Below, one piece after another: positions 1 through 11,700 of a stretch of DNA of 60,898 nucleotides; positions within the stretch are counted from its first letter, which is position 1; every line of letters begins with the position of its first letter. Location of the stretch: the NCBI GenBank assembly GCA_018398765.1, contig JAHBMJ010005933.1, positions 1-60,898 on the forward strand, read 5' to 3'. Under the pieces are notes generated by a model. That model did not search any database. It was given only the letters and a program-made list of their open reading frames with translations, and was not told the origin of the DNA. Origin of the DNA: Chromera velia (taxonomy: Eukaryota > Sar > Chromeraceae). A program made the position numbers and the translations under genes.

Positions 1-2
1 CG

Positions 3-1952
3 GGAGGGAAGAAGGAGCGAGAGGGAGAAAGGACTCCCCAAAGTTCCCCTCCAGATTTGTCCCTGGCAGTGGCTTTCCCTTCTCTTCAGTCACGGCACAA
101 AGGTAAGGGGCCTTCAAGTGGTTCCGATCCCTCTCCCTCAGGGCATCCGAATCAGAAAGAGAAGGAGAGAGAGAAGGGAGAAGAGGGGGCGACCGTTCAA
201 TCCCCTTCTTCTTCCTTTTCTTCTTCCCCTCAGACCACTTCGCCGAATTCGCCCCAACCTTCTAATAACCAGTCGATGGCAACAACAACCAGTCGGAGAA
301 GTCACTCATCCGTCTCTGCCTCGATGTCGGTTGGATATCAGCCGAGCGCGATCTCTCCCATTCAGTCGGAAATGTCCTCGAGAGGGTGCCCCCTTTCGCC
401 CTCTGACATTTGTTCTTCATCTGCATCCTCATCTGCTGTTGCAGACCACAGAACATCAGCATCCACCGCCGTCTCCCTTTCCCTCTCCGGCCACGGCGCT
501 GGTGTGACGGCAGTCACTTCCACGTCTCTGTCAGTGCTTGAGGGGGGCGGGATTGAAGGGGGGGGTTCTCTTTCCGTTAAGGAAGACGGACCACCACCAA
601 GGGTGACAGTGGCAGAGGATGAGGAGGAGCGATCGACCAACAACTCGAAGTCGACCATAGACAATCGAGACTCCCATAGTAGTCATTCCCAACCGCTCTC
701 TCCTCAGAGCTGCAAAGGGAACGACGCCCCTCTTCTGCAGCATCCGATCGACCACCCTCCCCCTCCCTCTGCAGCAGTCTCTCTGGAGAGGCCAAGAAGT
801 CAGACAGCCTGGCAGAAGGTCCCTCGGGTCCAACTAGCAGGAGACACTCTCACACCTCATCTTCCAACGCATTCTCTACCGACTCCACCTTCCGTACAGA
901 CACTCACTCAGAGCACACTGAGCCGTTCTTCATTGTTTCACGAACCTAGTCACAGACTGCCGATGAAGGGACCCGGGTTTCCTCTCCTGCCTTGTGAAGA
1001 AGAGAGAAATCCATATCCTCCTCTTCCCCAGGCAAAGGAAACTAACGGAGTCAAAATCTTCGGGCCTCCAGTCAGGCTCGTCAACCCACGGCACCACGTC
1101 ACCCCCTCCCCCTCCCAGCCCCCCCCTCAGGGGTCTCCATTCCCCCCACCTAAAACGCATCATCACGCTCCTCCACCACACGCTCACCCGACTTCCTACT
1201 CAGCGCACCCCCATAGTGCTGCTGCACTCCAACCACATTCCCATAACACCTCTCTCCCATCATCCCCCCATTCCGCAGCCATACAGACAGCCCCCCCACT
1301 TCCTGTCTTCCAACAAACTCCGCTGGGCTCACCTCCAGGAATCCCGCAACCAACCCCCCTCAGGATGCCGTCCATTGGCGACAGAGAAAAAGAAAGAGAG
1401 AGAATCTCTGCCGAGCTAAAGGAGAGAAGCCCTACCGAAACGTTCTACCCAACTTCCCTGTTGCATGACCAACATGTGATCACGATCAGCCCATTCCCCG
1501 GGGAGGACAAGGAATTGCAGGGGGGGGTTTCGGAAGGCAGAGATGTCTGCTCACAACATTCTGGGAGAGAGGGAAGTGGGTCCGTTCATGTGACCCCGGG
1601 CATTCAACAACAAGGAGGTATAAGGGGGGAGATCGGAAAGTTTGTTGGTGTTATTGAACCTAGCCAAAGCCAAGGAGAAGCACAGCGCATGAAGCAAACA
1701 GAGGGAGAGAGAGCACACCACTACGGCACTGTTGGGTGCCCCGTGGTTGCGGACAGTCGAACTGCGGTCTCCCCGTCTGTCCCTTCTGCTTCTCCGTTCC
1801 CTTCTCTTTACTCTCTGTGGGGGAATGATGTGTCAGAGGGCACGGGGAGAGAAGGGTGTTCGTCCGATTCACACCGCCCGCCGGCGTCTTCCTCCTCTCC
1901 TTCTGATCTCTTCAGGCGATTTCTCTTCCCCATTCTCCCGTTCTCACATTAA
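3..1952 (+). CDS. 3' part of a Ser/Pro-rich low-complexity protein (partial)
   Basis: The reading frame is already open at base 3 and runs to TAA at 1950-1952, about 650 codons, so this is the 3' exon (or exons) of a gene that begins outside the window. The protein is dominated by Ser, Pro, His, Gly and charged runs: Ser-rich blocks near the start, a Pro/His-rich stretch around 1090-1370 and short Lys/Glu/Arg runs. I see no membrane segment, zinc motif or known domain. The long uninterrupted frame and the lack of a comparable frame on the other strand make real coding likely. Such disordered tails are common in large protist regulatory proteins, but no function can be assigned. An unspotted intron inside the frame is possible. 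The stop is followed at once by an AAATT tandem (TTAAATTAAATTAAATTAA), which may mark the start of the 3' UTR. Confidence 0.55.
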   Translation, partial: GGKKEREGERTPQSSPPDLSLAVAFPSLQSRHKGKGPSSGSDPSPSGHPNQKEKEREKGEEGATVQSPSSSFSSSPQTTSPNSPQPSNNQSMATTTSRRSHSSVSASMSVGYQPSAISPIQSEMSSRGCPLSPSDICSSSASSSAVADHRTSASTAVSLSLSGHGAGVTAVTSTSLSVLEGGGIEGGGSLSVKEDGPPPRVTVAEDEEERSTNNSKSTIDNRDSHSSHSQPLSPQSCKGNDAPLLQHPIDHPPPPSAAVSLERPRSQTAWQKVPRVQLAGDTLTPHLPTHSLPTPPSVQTLTQSTLSRSSLFHEPSHRLPMKGPGFPLLPCEEERNPYPPLPQAKETNGVKIFGPPVRLVNPRHHVTPSPSQPPPQGSPFPPPKTHHHAPPPHAHPTSYSAHPHSAAALQPHSHNTSLPSSPHSAAIQTAPPLPVFQQTPLGSPPGIPQPTPLRMPSIGDREKERERISAELKERSPTETFYPTSLLHDQHVITISPFPGEDKELQGGVSEGRDVCSQHSGREGSGSVHVTPGIQQQGGIRGEIGKFVGVIEPSQSQGEAQRMKQTEGERAHHYGTVGCPVVADSRTAVSPSVPSASPFPSLYSLWGNDVSEGTGREGCSSDSHRPPASSSSPSDLFRRFLFPILPFSH

Positions 1953-2139
1953 ATTAAATTAAATTAACGGAACGGGACAGTACTTGGACACGCCGAATGT
2001 TTTTTTGTGGTAGTAACCAAACTCTCCCCTCTGCAGTGCACGCACTCATTCATTCGTTCATTCATTCATGGGATCTCTGAGAGGAGGGAGTCTCTCTGTC
2101 TCTTCTGATACACAGCAGGAGGGGGGGAAAGAAGCAAGG

Positions 2140-2230
2140 CAGGCGAGAAAGAAGGAAAGAAAGAAAGAAAGAAAGAAAGAAAGGAAGAAAAAAAGAAAGA
2201 AAGAAAGAAAGAAAGGAAGGAAGGAAGAAA

Positions 2231-2268
<38 letters not shown>

Positions 2269-2275
2269 AAAAAGC
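2140..2275. repeat. (AAAG)n microsatellite with AAGG variants
   Basis: About 135 bp of almost pure AAAG units, broken by GGAAGG interruptions. It makes artificial Lys/Glu/Arg frames on plus and Phe/Leu/Ser frames on minus, which should not be read as proteins. Confidence 0.9.
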
Positions 2276-3177
2276 ACCAAGGAGGACAGAAAGGATGACT
2301 GATGTTCTTGTTGTTTGTGTTATTTTTTTGTTCCTCAAGGTGAGATCCGACAAGAGGATTCGTCCGTATCTGATACTGGTTGACAATCAAAACAAGAAAA
2401 AGAAAATCAGTGAGAACTTGCTGTTTTGCTCATGTGAGTTGCGCGTCTTTTCCTTGAGTGGCAATAGGACATTTGAAGAGACGTCGAGTTGTGTTGAAAG
2501 AGAGAGAGAGAGAAGTCAAAAATCAATCAGTCAATCGATAAGATCCTTTCGGTAACTGTTTCCAAAAGACAGAAGAGAGACTTTGCAGAACGAAAAAAGA
2601 GGGGAAGATAACCTTGATGGAATGAAATACAGAAAAGACGAGCACATTTGAAGCCCTGTCAATCACACCCTCCAGGTATCGTCGAAGAGAAGACAGACGC
2701 CCCTTTGAAGAGACTGAAGTACAGAGGGGGAAAAGCAAAAATAACTGAATGATTGATAAAGCGTCTCCGCTCTTCCCTTCTCCCATTCATGGCTCCTCTC
2801 TTCCTCCTTCTTTCTGAATCGCACACATAATGCATGTTTTCTCCCTGAGAGAATGTTTGATTGGTTTGTCTGTTTGTTCCTTTGTTTGTTTGAGCATGTT
2901 ACGCTTTCATAGAAGAACCTAGAGAGGAACGGTCAGGACGACGCCTGTTCGTCCAGAAAGCTTTTTTGTATTTCCCCCAATCCCCCCTCTCTGTCTGCCT
3001 GCCTGTCTGCCTGAGGTCCCTCCGCATTCCGATCAGACCCCAACAAACGTTGACTGCGTTGAGAAAGCAGAAGGAAGAAGCGGTCAGAAAAATCAGGTCG
3101 GTCGTTCCTGAGAGATGCTGAGTCTTTGTCGACCACTTTTTCTGTCCTCGGAAGCTTCGGAGATGGGGAAAGAGACA

Positions 3178-3210
3178 AGGGGGGGGGGNGGGGGGGGGGG
3201 GGGGGGGAAT
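3178..3210. repeat. Poly-G tract with one ambiguous base
   Basis: A run of roughly 28 G with an N at 3190. The true length is probably not resolved by the assembly. Confidence 0.85.
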
Positions 3211-5848
3211 AAGGAGAGGGATAAAAGAGAAGGAAAGAGAATGGAGGCAATTAAACGCCTCCCCATTCTTCTTTTCCTCTCTCCCACTTTTTTGTATGGG
3301 ACAGGGGAAATGATTGCATGGATGGTATCGTATCCACCATGTACAGAGTGTTTGTTTGTGGTACGTTCATGGGTCTCTTCTCTGCAGACTGTTTGACCGA
3401 TGCATTGCTTTCCCTATTTGGGTGTCAACTGGTAAATTTATTTTTGTCTCTCTGTCCTTGTCATGACAATGTGCGAATTGGAAAAAAGTGCCCGCGGCCT
3501 GTCGGTCTCCATCCATCCGTCGATCCTCGATTGGCCGGGCAGACACGAGGTGGCCTGTCGAAGGAAAGGATCAATCAATCCTTCTCCCTCCGACGCGTTT
3601 TCACAAAAAAAGGAAGGAAGGAAGGACGGAAGGAAGGAGGCCAGCCAGGCAGTGAGCCATTCTAATCTTTCCATTGGTTTGGCCATTTCTCTTTCACGTT
3701 TGCTTCTTCTGCATGTCTCTCTCTATGTCCATGCATGACCCAACGTGCGTACCACCTTCAAATGAAGATCCAGCATCGATCATGCTTACCCACCCGTACG
3801 TGTTATCAACAAAGCTGTCCCTGCTGTCCTCCTTCTATCCTCTCTCCTCAAGACCCTCTCCCTCTCTCTTCTCACCAAAGAAGTTTTCCTTCCTGCAGGT
3901 TCGAAGCCTTGAGGGCAAGAGAAAGAAGACAAAAAACAGAAAGAAAGAAGTGAGGAAATCTGTCAGGCAGGTATGTAGAGCCAGCCAAGTGTGAGATGCC
4001 CGCATGCAGGAAGGGATGTTCTCTCACCTCTGGTCGCACAAACAACCAAGCCAGCGACAGACAGACAGACAAACAAACAAACAAGAGCGATCAGTAACAA
4101 ACAAGCAAACAAAGAAGAGCGAGCGTGTATGGGGAAAGTGTAGGTGAAGTAAGACAGCAGAACGCCCCCCCGTCTTTCTTTTCTTTTACGGAAGAGAGAG
4201 CGTAGGGTTATTACCGTGGTTGCACTGGTCACCTGTCACTTTCATTTCTTCCCACTCGCTCCTTCTCACGCCCTCATGTCCGTGTTGCACACACCTGAAC
4301 ACGCACCCTGGAATGAAAGTTGACTGAACCTAGATTCGAATTTCTATCTGTACTCATGCCTTCTCTGATGAAAGAAACTCTTTCTCATCCTACCCATGCA
4401 TTTATGGATTGACCAAGTAAGAGTGTCCCCGTTCAAAAATTCTCGGCCTGTCGTGCCCTTTTCTTTTCGGACCCGACGGCCGCATGTTTTGTTTTGTTTC
4501 GTTTTGGTTCTTGCGTGCCCCCCCCTCCCCCCCTCGACTTAATCGCGAAACTGATGGCTGTGTCGGTTTCGCTTCTTGTCCGTCGGTCCGTCTCTCTGTC
4601 CTATCGCCTCCCTCCCGTCTTGTTTGCATTCTGCATTTGATGAGTTGAGGGACAGCCAGGGTGAGGAAAAGTCACTAAGACAGGAAGCCAAGAGGTCAAG
4701 GAAATAGACCGGTGCGAAGAAACCTCGTGGCTTCTTCATGGACAGACAGCAAAACGAGGGAAAAGGAAGTGACGGGGGGAGACAGAGGAAGAAGTAAAGA
4801 ACGTTCTGCATGGGTGAGGAGGAAAAAAGAAAGAGTGTTTGCTGGCTATATGATGGCCTTGAATGATTTCGAAACCGTCAGAAGGAGCTTTCATTTTTTG
4901 TTTGTCTGCTTCTCTGTTTGTTTTGTTGCTTCCTAAGGGCTCTAGATGGAAGAGAGAAGGGCAGAGATAAGTCCATCCCTTCCATCTTGCGTTCCTCCTC
5001 TTTTTCCTGTCCGACGTTTTCTTTCAAATTTCACCGTATACCTCTCCATTCAACTCTTTCTCCCTGCCTTTTCTTTTGTTCTCCTTGTGGCGCACATTCC
5101 CACCCCCACTGAGCTTGTGCAGTTCGAAATACGATAAGGCGAGAGAGAGAGAGAGAATGAGAGAGAGCCCAAAGGTAAACAGGGAAAGCAAAGCGCGACT
5201 GCAAGGCAGAAAGAAGGCACGGACGCTCCATAAGCATCCCCGCCAAGTGGAGGAGAGTGGAGAGACCTTGTAAGCAGATTCAACGGTACCGTATGCATGC
5301 GTACGCACGTCTCGTTTCTGTGTGCGTCATTTCCTTCCTTTCTGTCTGTCATTCAACGGCATTTGCCACCGAGATGTGAGAGCCGTGCGCAGTCAGGAAG
5401 AAAGCGGGGAAGTGAAGGGAGCAGAAAGAACAGAATTCAATTAAGTGAAAAACAGCTCATTGTTTGGCGGCGTGCAGGGAGGGAATTGATTAAGGAAGGA
5501 AGGCCGCTTCGAATGAACAGACGCAGAAGAAAAAAAAGAAAAATAACAAAAGGGCACCCAGGGCGTCTGCTCCATCAACTTCGGGTTGGCAAAGGAAGGA
5601 AAAAAAGAGGCACTAGCAGAGGTTCGTTGTCAGCCAGAAGGGACTCCTCCCGAACCTTCCTTAGTTAGGATCGCCCCCTTAATTCGATCGAAGCTGCCGA
5701 TTCAATTGACGTCCCCAACATTCATCTTTATTCTTTCTCTTTTCATTGGCCCCAGAAGGTCTCCAACTGTTCTTTCTTTCTCGATCCAAATCTTCCTTCT
5801 TTTGACAGTCCGGACCTGCACATGATGTGAAATGTCCTTCTCTTGCGT

Positions 5849-5881
5849 TCATACATTCATTCATTCATTCATTCATTCAGG
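5849..5881. repeat. (ATTC)n microsatellite
   Basis: Seven or so tandem ATTC units. Similar tetranucleotide runs occur near 2045-2068 and, next to a LINE fragment, at 38980-39000. Confidence 0.85.
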
Positions 5882-6376
5882 GAATCCCCCTTTCAAATGA
5901 AGGCTCTTAAAATTACGTTGAAGTGATGGCTGTGTCCATGGCTAGCTGACAATGGCAGCCAGGTCACAGCCTAAAACAAGCGATGCCCCCTCGAGTGTCG
6001 CCTTCTGCTAAGCTTCAGATCCGGATTCCACAGTTTCACAGCCTTTGGCTATTGACTTCCCCTGTACTTGTTGTGTGTAACGTCTGCCCACAATCTGTAT
6101 CTAGCGAGACGTACGACTGCTTGTCTGGCTCTAGATGATGTGCGAAGGGCGCTGCCTTTCAGTCGGTAGCCCCTGTATGACTTCCCTAGAATATACTAAT
6201 ACTACTCAGTCTAGGACTCAGTACTAGACTCACTAATAGACACTATTGGGATTCCGTTCACCAGTTGCCGTTTATGCCTATAAGTTTATGCCAGTGCATT
6301 TATATAAGGAACTAGACAAGAAACTACCACACTATCTAGCGTGTTATATTGTTAATTTGAACTAGGTAGCTTGACT

Positions 6377-6521
6377 TAGTAAGGGACTACTGTACAGATT
6401 AATCAATTTAATCGAATTAATTATAATATGAGAATCGATTCAAGACTATATACATGACGTGAACGTATAACCTAGCCTAGAACTAGGCCTAGAATCTAGC
6501 GTACAACGTTGTAGATGACAT
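6377..6521 (+). repeat. 145-bp perfect direct repeat, copy 1
   Basis: Bases 6377-6521 recur without any difference I can see at 6572-6716, starting TAGTAAGGGACTACTG and ending GTTGTAGATGACAT. The offset is 195 bp, so 50 bp of unrelated sequence separates the copies. Confidence 0.9.
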
Positions 6522-6571
6522 ACTATAGCTAGTATTATCATAAGCACTCTACATAGGTAAAACTCTATAAA

Positions 6572-6716
6572 TAGTAAGGGACTACTGTACAGATTAATCA
6601 ATTTAATCGAATTAATTATAATATGAGAATCGATTCAAGACTATATACATGACGTGAACGTATAACCTAGCCTAGAACTAGGCCTAGAATCTAGCGTACA
6701 ACGTTGTAGATGACAT
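6572..6716 (+). repeat. 145-bp perfect direct repeat, copy 2
   Basis: This is the second copy of the unit at 6377-6521. Identity over the full length implies a recent duplication, local gene conversion, or an assembly artefact. Confidence 0.9.
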
Positions 6717-6744
6717 TTACTCTAGCTTTTACTTAGGCTACCCA

Positions 6745-7275
6745 TATTAAACAAAAAAAAAGAAAATTTGACTATAAAAACCTAGATAAAAACCTAATCA
6801 ATTTTTTTTTTTTTTTAATTTTCTAGAACAAGTTGAATCTGAACAAGTTTAAGACTCAGAACAACACCTGAGCAACTGTTGTTTGGGGTGTTGCATGAGT
6901 ATTGCACAACTTTGAATGCACAAGACTAGCTACAAGTGTTGTTTACGATAGTTTACTAGGCGTCGCGCGGCTAATGAAAAAAAAAAAAAATCGTTCAAAA
7001 CCTTTTACTTTTTTTTTTTCTTTTTCAGTCAAACAACTGTTGTTCAAGTGTTGCACAAGTGTTGTTCATGTGTTGTACAACTGTTGTTAAGTGTTTTTTA
7101 GGGTAAAAAAGAAAGGGGAAAAAAAAAAATCTCCTCTCAGGCTGATCACTTTTTTTTTCTTCTTTTTTTTTTTCTTTAGCCAATGCCTAGGTTGTTTAAA
7201 AAAACAAAAAAAAAGAAAATTAAAAAAAAAAAATCAAAAATCAATTTTAGGCATGTAATTCCTTTTTTTTTTATA
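6745..7275. repeat. A/T-run module with GTTGTTCAAGTGTTG words
   Basis: Long A and T runs (AAAAAAAAAGAAAATT and T-runs) alternate with a block rich in TGTTG and CAACA words around 6840-7090, for example ACAACTGTTGTTCAAGTG. A related block in the opposite orientation lies at about 26360-26600 (GCAACACTTTTACAACAC, AAACAACAGTTGTTTG). It is probably a dispersed non-coding repeat family. Confidence 0.5.
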
Positions 7276-8758
7276 TGTATGGGGAGCCTAGTAGGCTTTT
7301 ACTGCCAGTCTGATTTTATATACTGATTATGCACTAGCCTAGGCACTAGTTCTCCTAGTCACTCTCGTTGAAGGCACAGAAACGCAATTTTACTAAGAAA
7401 TTTCTATGTTGAGAAAATTTTAGAGAAATTTGCTGTTATATTTGACTTAATCTATAATAAATCGCTATTTATGATGTGTACCTAGAATGCGTACATTCAT
7501 TTCAATCAAGGGCCTGGAAAAGGACAAACCAATATCAAAATTACCAACTTCATTAATATGATAGAAATGGTTTTGACTGGGGTTTTGACCATAGTTTTGA
7601 CTAGGGTTTGGAGCTATATTCTATAAGAGTTATATGAAAAATCACATATTGAAGATCTCCAAAAGGTGTTTAAAGCTCAAAACTGGATATTTGAAGCACC
7701 TAGCTATGTTATGATTCTTATAAACGATGTGTAAGTTGCTAGGAGGTTCTATTGAGCGTTAGTAGCTAAACTAAACATGTTGATTACATTTTTAGGCTTT
7801 TTCAAAGTTGAAAACTTATTCTATGCCAGTGTTTTTAAAAAATATATAAACGTTTAGAGCTAGGTTTAGAGAATGGATTGCAACCCAATTTGTAGCTATA
7901 GGTCCGGCCCGGGTGACTCCGCCGGCAGTACTAGCGGCGGTACTAGCTCTGGTATGGCATCATTAATAAAAGTGAGTGATGCACCATGACGTCTTTAAGA
8001 CAGCTAAAGATAGCTCTTCAGTAATTTTTGTGGTACGCATACATTTTTGACTAAAAAGTTGAAGAATCGAAGCTAATCGAAGCTCATTTACTGAATTTGA
8101 TCAACTGATCCCACGACGTAAACTCTCCCAGAATAAAATTAGTCATGGCCCAGCAACCAATTATTTCTCAAAATCAAGACAGGATGGTAAGCAAAACAAG
8201 AATCATGCATGTATGGAGACTTGGCTTAGCCACCCATCTCAATTAATTTGTAAGGACGACGGCAGAGAAGCCACAGACCGGCCGTTGCGTTTAACTGCAT
8301 CTCTGATTCATCTGTCAAGATTCAGAAACCACGACAGACAATTAAAGAATAGAAGAGGAGCGGATGAAGGGAAAAGAAACCAACTGTCGCCTTTGCGCGC
8401 ACGACAGGTGAATTAATTCTCTGTGGCTCGATGGCAGACCGCTCTCATATCATTTGAGTCCATGTCTGACCTTAGTCTTTCGAAATACTCAATTGTCTCT
8501 CATTGGACCAAGTCCGTCCATGCATGCAGGGAGGGCTCTTTAGTGATTCTTTCGAATTTAAAGCTCTCACCCTTACCATGCTCCTCGGGCCGTCTGACGA
8601 CTACGCCGTCAGGACAATCGGAGATAATTGCCTTAATGCACAAGAAAGCAAAAATCAAAAGTCTGGGAAGAGGCAAAAATTCTGGTAACTCAGCTCTCTC
8701 AATGTAAATGAAACAAAAACAAACTGCGCGACGGACATGCCACCCTCCAACCCGCCCT

Positions 8759-11700
8759 TCAGTCAATCCACGAGTGATCTGTTCCCTGCTTCTTTACCAC
8801 CGGTCTTCTGCTAGAGAGTGCTGCAGCAGCCAGCAAGCGCAACTGCATTGCAAGGTCAGCAGGGTAGAGCGGCTTCTCGAGCACCGCATCTGTGACCGTC
8901 TCCGCCTCTGGGTGCCTCTCCAGAATTCCTCCGCGGATCTGTGCGGAGAGCAGGCAACAACGAAGCACCGGTGGTTCCGTGGGCGGGGCCGAGACTCTCA
9001 CAGCCCACTGTGCATCTGCGGTAGCAGCTGCTGCTTTAGGTGACTGGGGCTGGGTCTTACTTTGTGACGATCTGGAGTCGTGCAGTCCCATTGCTTGGAG
9101 GGGGCCTTGGCGACTCTCGTGAGAGTGCACCGTTCCTCGAACGCTCCGGGGAGAAAACGATTTGGAGGGAGTGGAAGCGTTTGTGAGGCTTAACGGATTT
9201 GGAACCCCGCCTCCCCCTAAAGCACGGGGAGAGCCTCCTGCTCGAGGAGAACCGGATGATGAGTGTAAGGCTGGTGAGGCCATGTTTGAAAATGGGGCTG
9301 CGCTTCGCTGTGCGGCTTCGGGGGACGAGGAGGAACTGGGGACTGCTGTACCTGGGGGGGGCGGGAAGGGCCCCACCACTGCACCTGCTGCAACTGCACC
9401 TTCCCTGACTTGTCGTGCGAGAGAGAGACCGCTCATGTCTCCCATCTGCATGTCTGTGAGAAGAAGTACAGCCCTGACGCCCTCAAGAACAGCCGCCATC
9501 TGACCCGAAGGGAGAGGTCCCCCCACAAGGGCCACAACGTCAGCGACAGCGACCTCTGAGTCCTCATACGCGAGCGTCCGTTCGGGAGGGAAGCCGACCT
9601 TGCGGGCGATGTCCTTCAACACGTGACTGCACGCAACGTCAACGATGTCCAAACAAGTGAATGGCTTCTGTGGAACTCAAAAGGAAAAGGAGGAGGGGCA
9701 AAGAAACCAGTCGAACACGAGTGCAACAACTGACAGGTGGGAAATTTGCAAAGCTGAAAAGGGTCCAGAAAACCCCAGTGTCTCAAATTGTCCGAGTGCA
9801 TACCATTCGCTGCTTCACACCCACTGACTGACTGACTGACTGACTGACTGACAGCATCATCGGTTGGTCATCTACAATCACGATAGCGGCGCTCGTCTCC
9901 TGCAAGGAAAGGGAACAGACAGCAGGCCATTTGGCATACACATTTGGATTTCTGTCTGTATCATCTGCATCCATCTGGTGGTCAGCAAACTTAAGGCACG
10001 TGTGTCCGTTTTCCAAGCTGGACTTCCGTCCCTTTACAAGCAAGCATTTTGCGGAATCTCACCAGGCCTCTGAATTCAGCACGAAAAGAGCCCAAGGAAA
10101 CAAAAGCGAGAAAAGGATGAAAAAAGGCGAACGGAAGAAGGGCAAAGAGAGTCGCCCTTTTTGCTCTCTGACCTCCACAAGCATAGCAGAGAGCGTTAGT
10201 GGGGTGAGGGACAGAAGTCGGTCCCACACCTCCTGCTTCCGTCCTGCTTCTGAATGTTTTCGGAGAGCTTCCCACACGCGGCCGTCGGGAGCCTCGGCCA
10301 TGGCGAGAGTTTTTCTCTTCCCACGTGCTCTCACACTGCCGAGTCTCGTTAAGAGTGCAGCTGCCTTTGGGCCCTTATTTTTGCTTTTCTTGAAAGAAGC
10401 ATTCATGGATGAAACTGGAGCGATCGGGTTCAGTCGAGACCCAGGCATTCCCTGCAAGCACATGCAGCAAAAAGACATTAGAAAAAAAGCGGTCAGCAGC
10501 AAGCATGGCAAAAACTGAAACAGAAAGAGCTATGCAAAGACGAATCCTTCTTTCGTGACTCATAGTCGTGAACGTAAGATACCAGGAAGGACATGTGGAA
10601 GAGAAGGAGGACTTGCATGCTGATAGAACAAACAAAGAATTAAGAAAAGAGAGAGCGCTTGACCGACCTGATGCTGGGACTCCGTCTGAAAGGAGAAAGT
10701 CGACGTCGCTCTGTTTCTCCTCAGGCTTCTTGGCTGCATTCGAACGACGATGGTTGGTTGGAATGAATGCAAATGGATGTTCGTTCACTGGTTTGTTGAA
10801 AAGTCGGCCACCGTCTGGACATTCAGAGAGAATTAAACAAAAAGGACCGGCGTTTTGTTACTTTCTGCTTGCCTCGAATATCGGGAGCTGAAGATGCATT
10901 TAGATTCTCTATCAGCCAAGACAGTGTGACTCTCCTGCGAAGACGCAAACCCCTGCTTCCTCCCCTGCCCAAAACTCCAAGACAGACCGTGAGCGTGAGA
11001 ACCCTTTCGTCTGCCCGGTCCTCTTCCTCTTGTCCTTCCTCGACCGGGTCCAGAAGAGACCAATTATCGTGCGATCGCCCCCTCACTTCCAGGCTGCCAT
11101 TCGGAGACCCTGAGATGGCCAGACTGCCCAAAGAGGTGGGAACCAGAGCCCGCACGATGACTGAGAGAAACAAAGAGGTGCCGACGCCCTCCTCAGAAGA
11201 AATCTGCATGCATCCATTTAGCAAAGGGGTCCTTCCTGTCTGGCAAAGCCCTTCGGTCTCTATGCAGTTTTTGATCCCTTGCCTGTTAGGAAGCCTTAAT
11301 CAACGATCAGTCACAAACAGTCGCTCTCAGAGACAGCTCATCCCCCCCCAAAAAGAAAAGACCCTGAGGGCACTTTGGGCAAGAAAAGGAACCCTCGATT
11401 GGACAAACGGATGCGGAGTCGGATCAAGCTGAAGTCCCGAATACCATAAACTCAAGAGAGCCAATGGGTCGTGCAGCGTATGCGACACCTTTCTTCCCCT
11501 CAACCAAAGAAAATGATGCGGGAGGGAGATAACTGTGAAGCTGACTTGAAAAGCAGAGCTCAAGAACGACAAATAGAACACAGCCAAAAGCGACAAAACG
11601 GACAATGGAGGCTTGAGATAATACATGGTAACTAAGCACATAAATGGATCAAAATAGAAACTCTGATCTTTGCAGAACGAGGAACTGATTCTCTTCTTGG

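Larger units (their letters stand above)
1953..5640. other. Low-complexity region without a recognised gene
   Basis: This stretch is purine/pyrimidine-skewed and full of simple repeats: ATTC repeats near 2045-2068, AAAG repeats at 2140-2275, poly-G with one N near 3181-3209, and GA runs near 5140-5165. All open frames here are short and of biased composition (Lys/Arg/Glu or Ser/Phe/Leu). None has a motif, credible splice partner or membrane pattern, so I call no gene. It may be 3' UTR and spacer of the upstream gene. Confidence 0.5.
6180..8200. other. AT-rich intergenic region
   Basis: Base composition drops sharply to AT-rich here compared with the GC-balanced genes on either side. No open frame of note is present. 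The region holds a 145-bp direct duplication, long A and T runs, and repeated short words such as TTTTGAC and CTAG. It looks like decayed repeat DNA. Confidence 0.6.

Noticed and set aside
118-507. Second plus-strand frame within the Ser/Pro-rich gene, and minus-strand frames at 362-833
   Set aside because: They are shadows of the long frame, with no motif and Pro/Arg-biased composition.
2062-2390. Overlapping Phe/Leu/Ser-rich minus-strand frames that look like membrane proteins
   Set aside because: They are translations of the AAAG microsatellite in three frames. All frames stay open, which is a composition effect.
10059-10511. Separate small gene on minus with a hydrophobic N-terminus
   Set aside because: The hydrophobic start is intron sequence. 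From 10451 it is an in-phase exon of the kinase gene.
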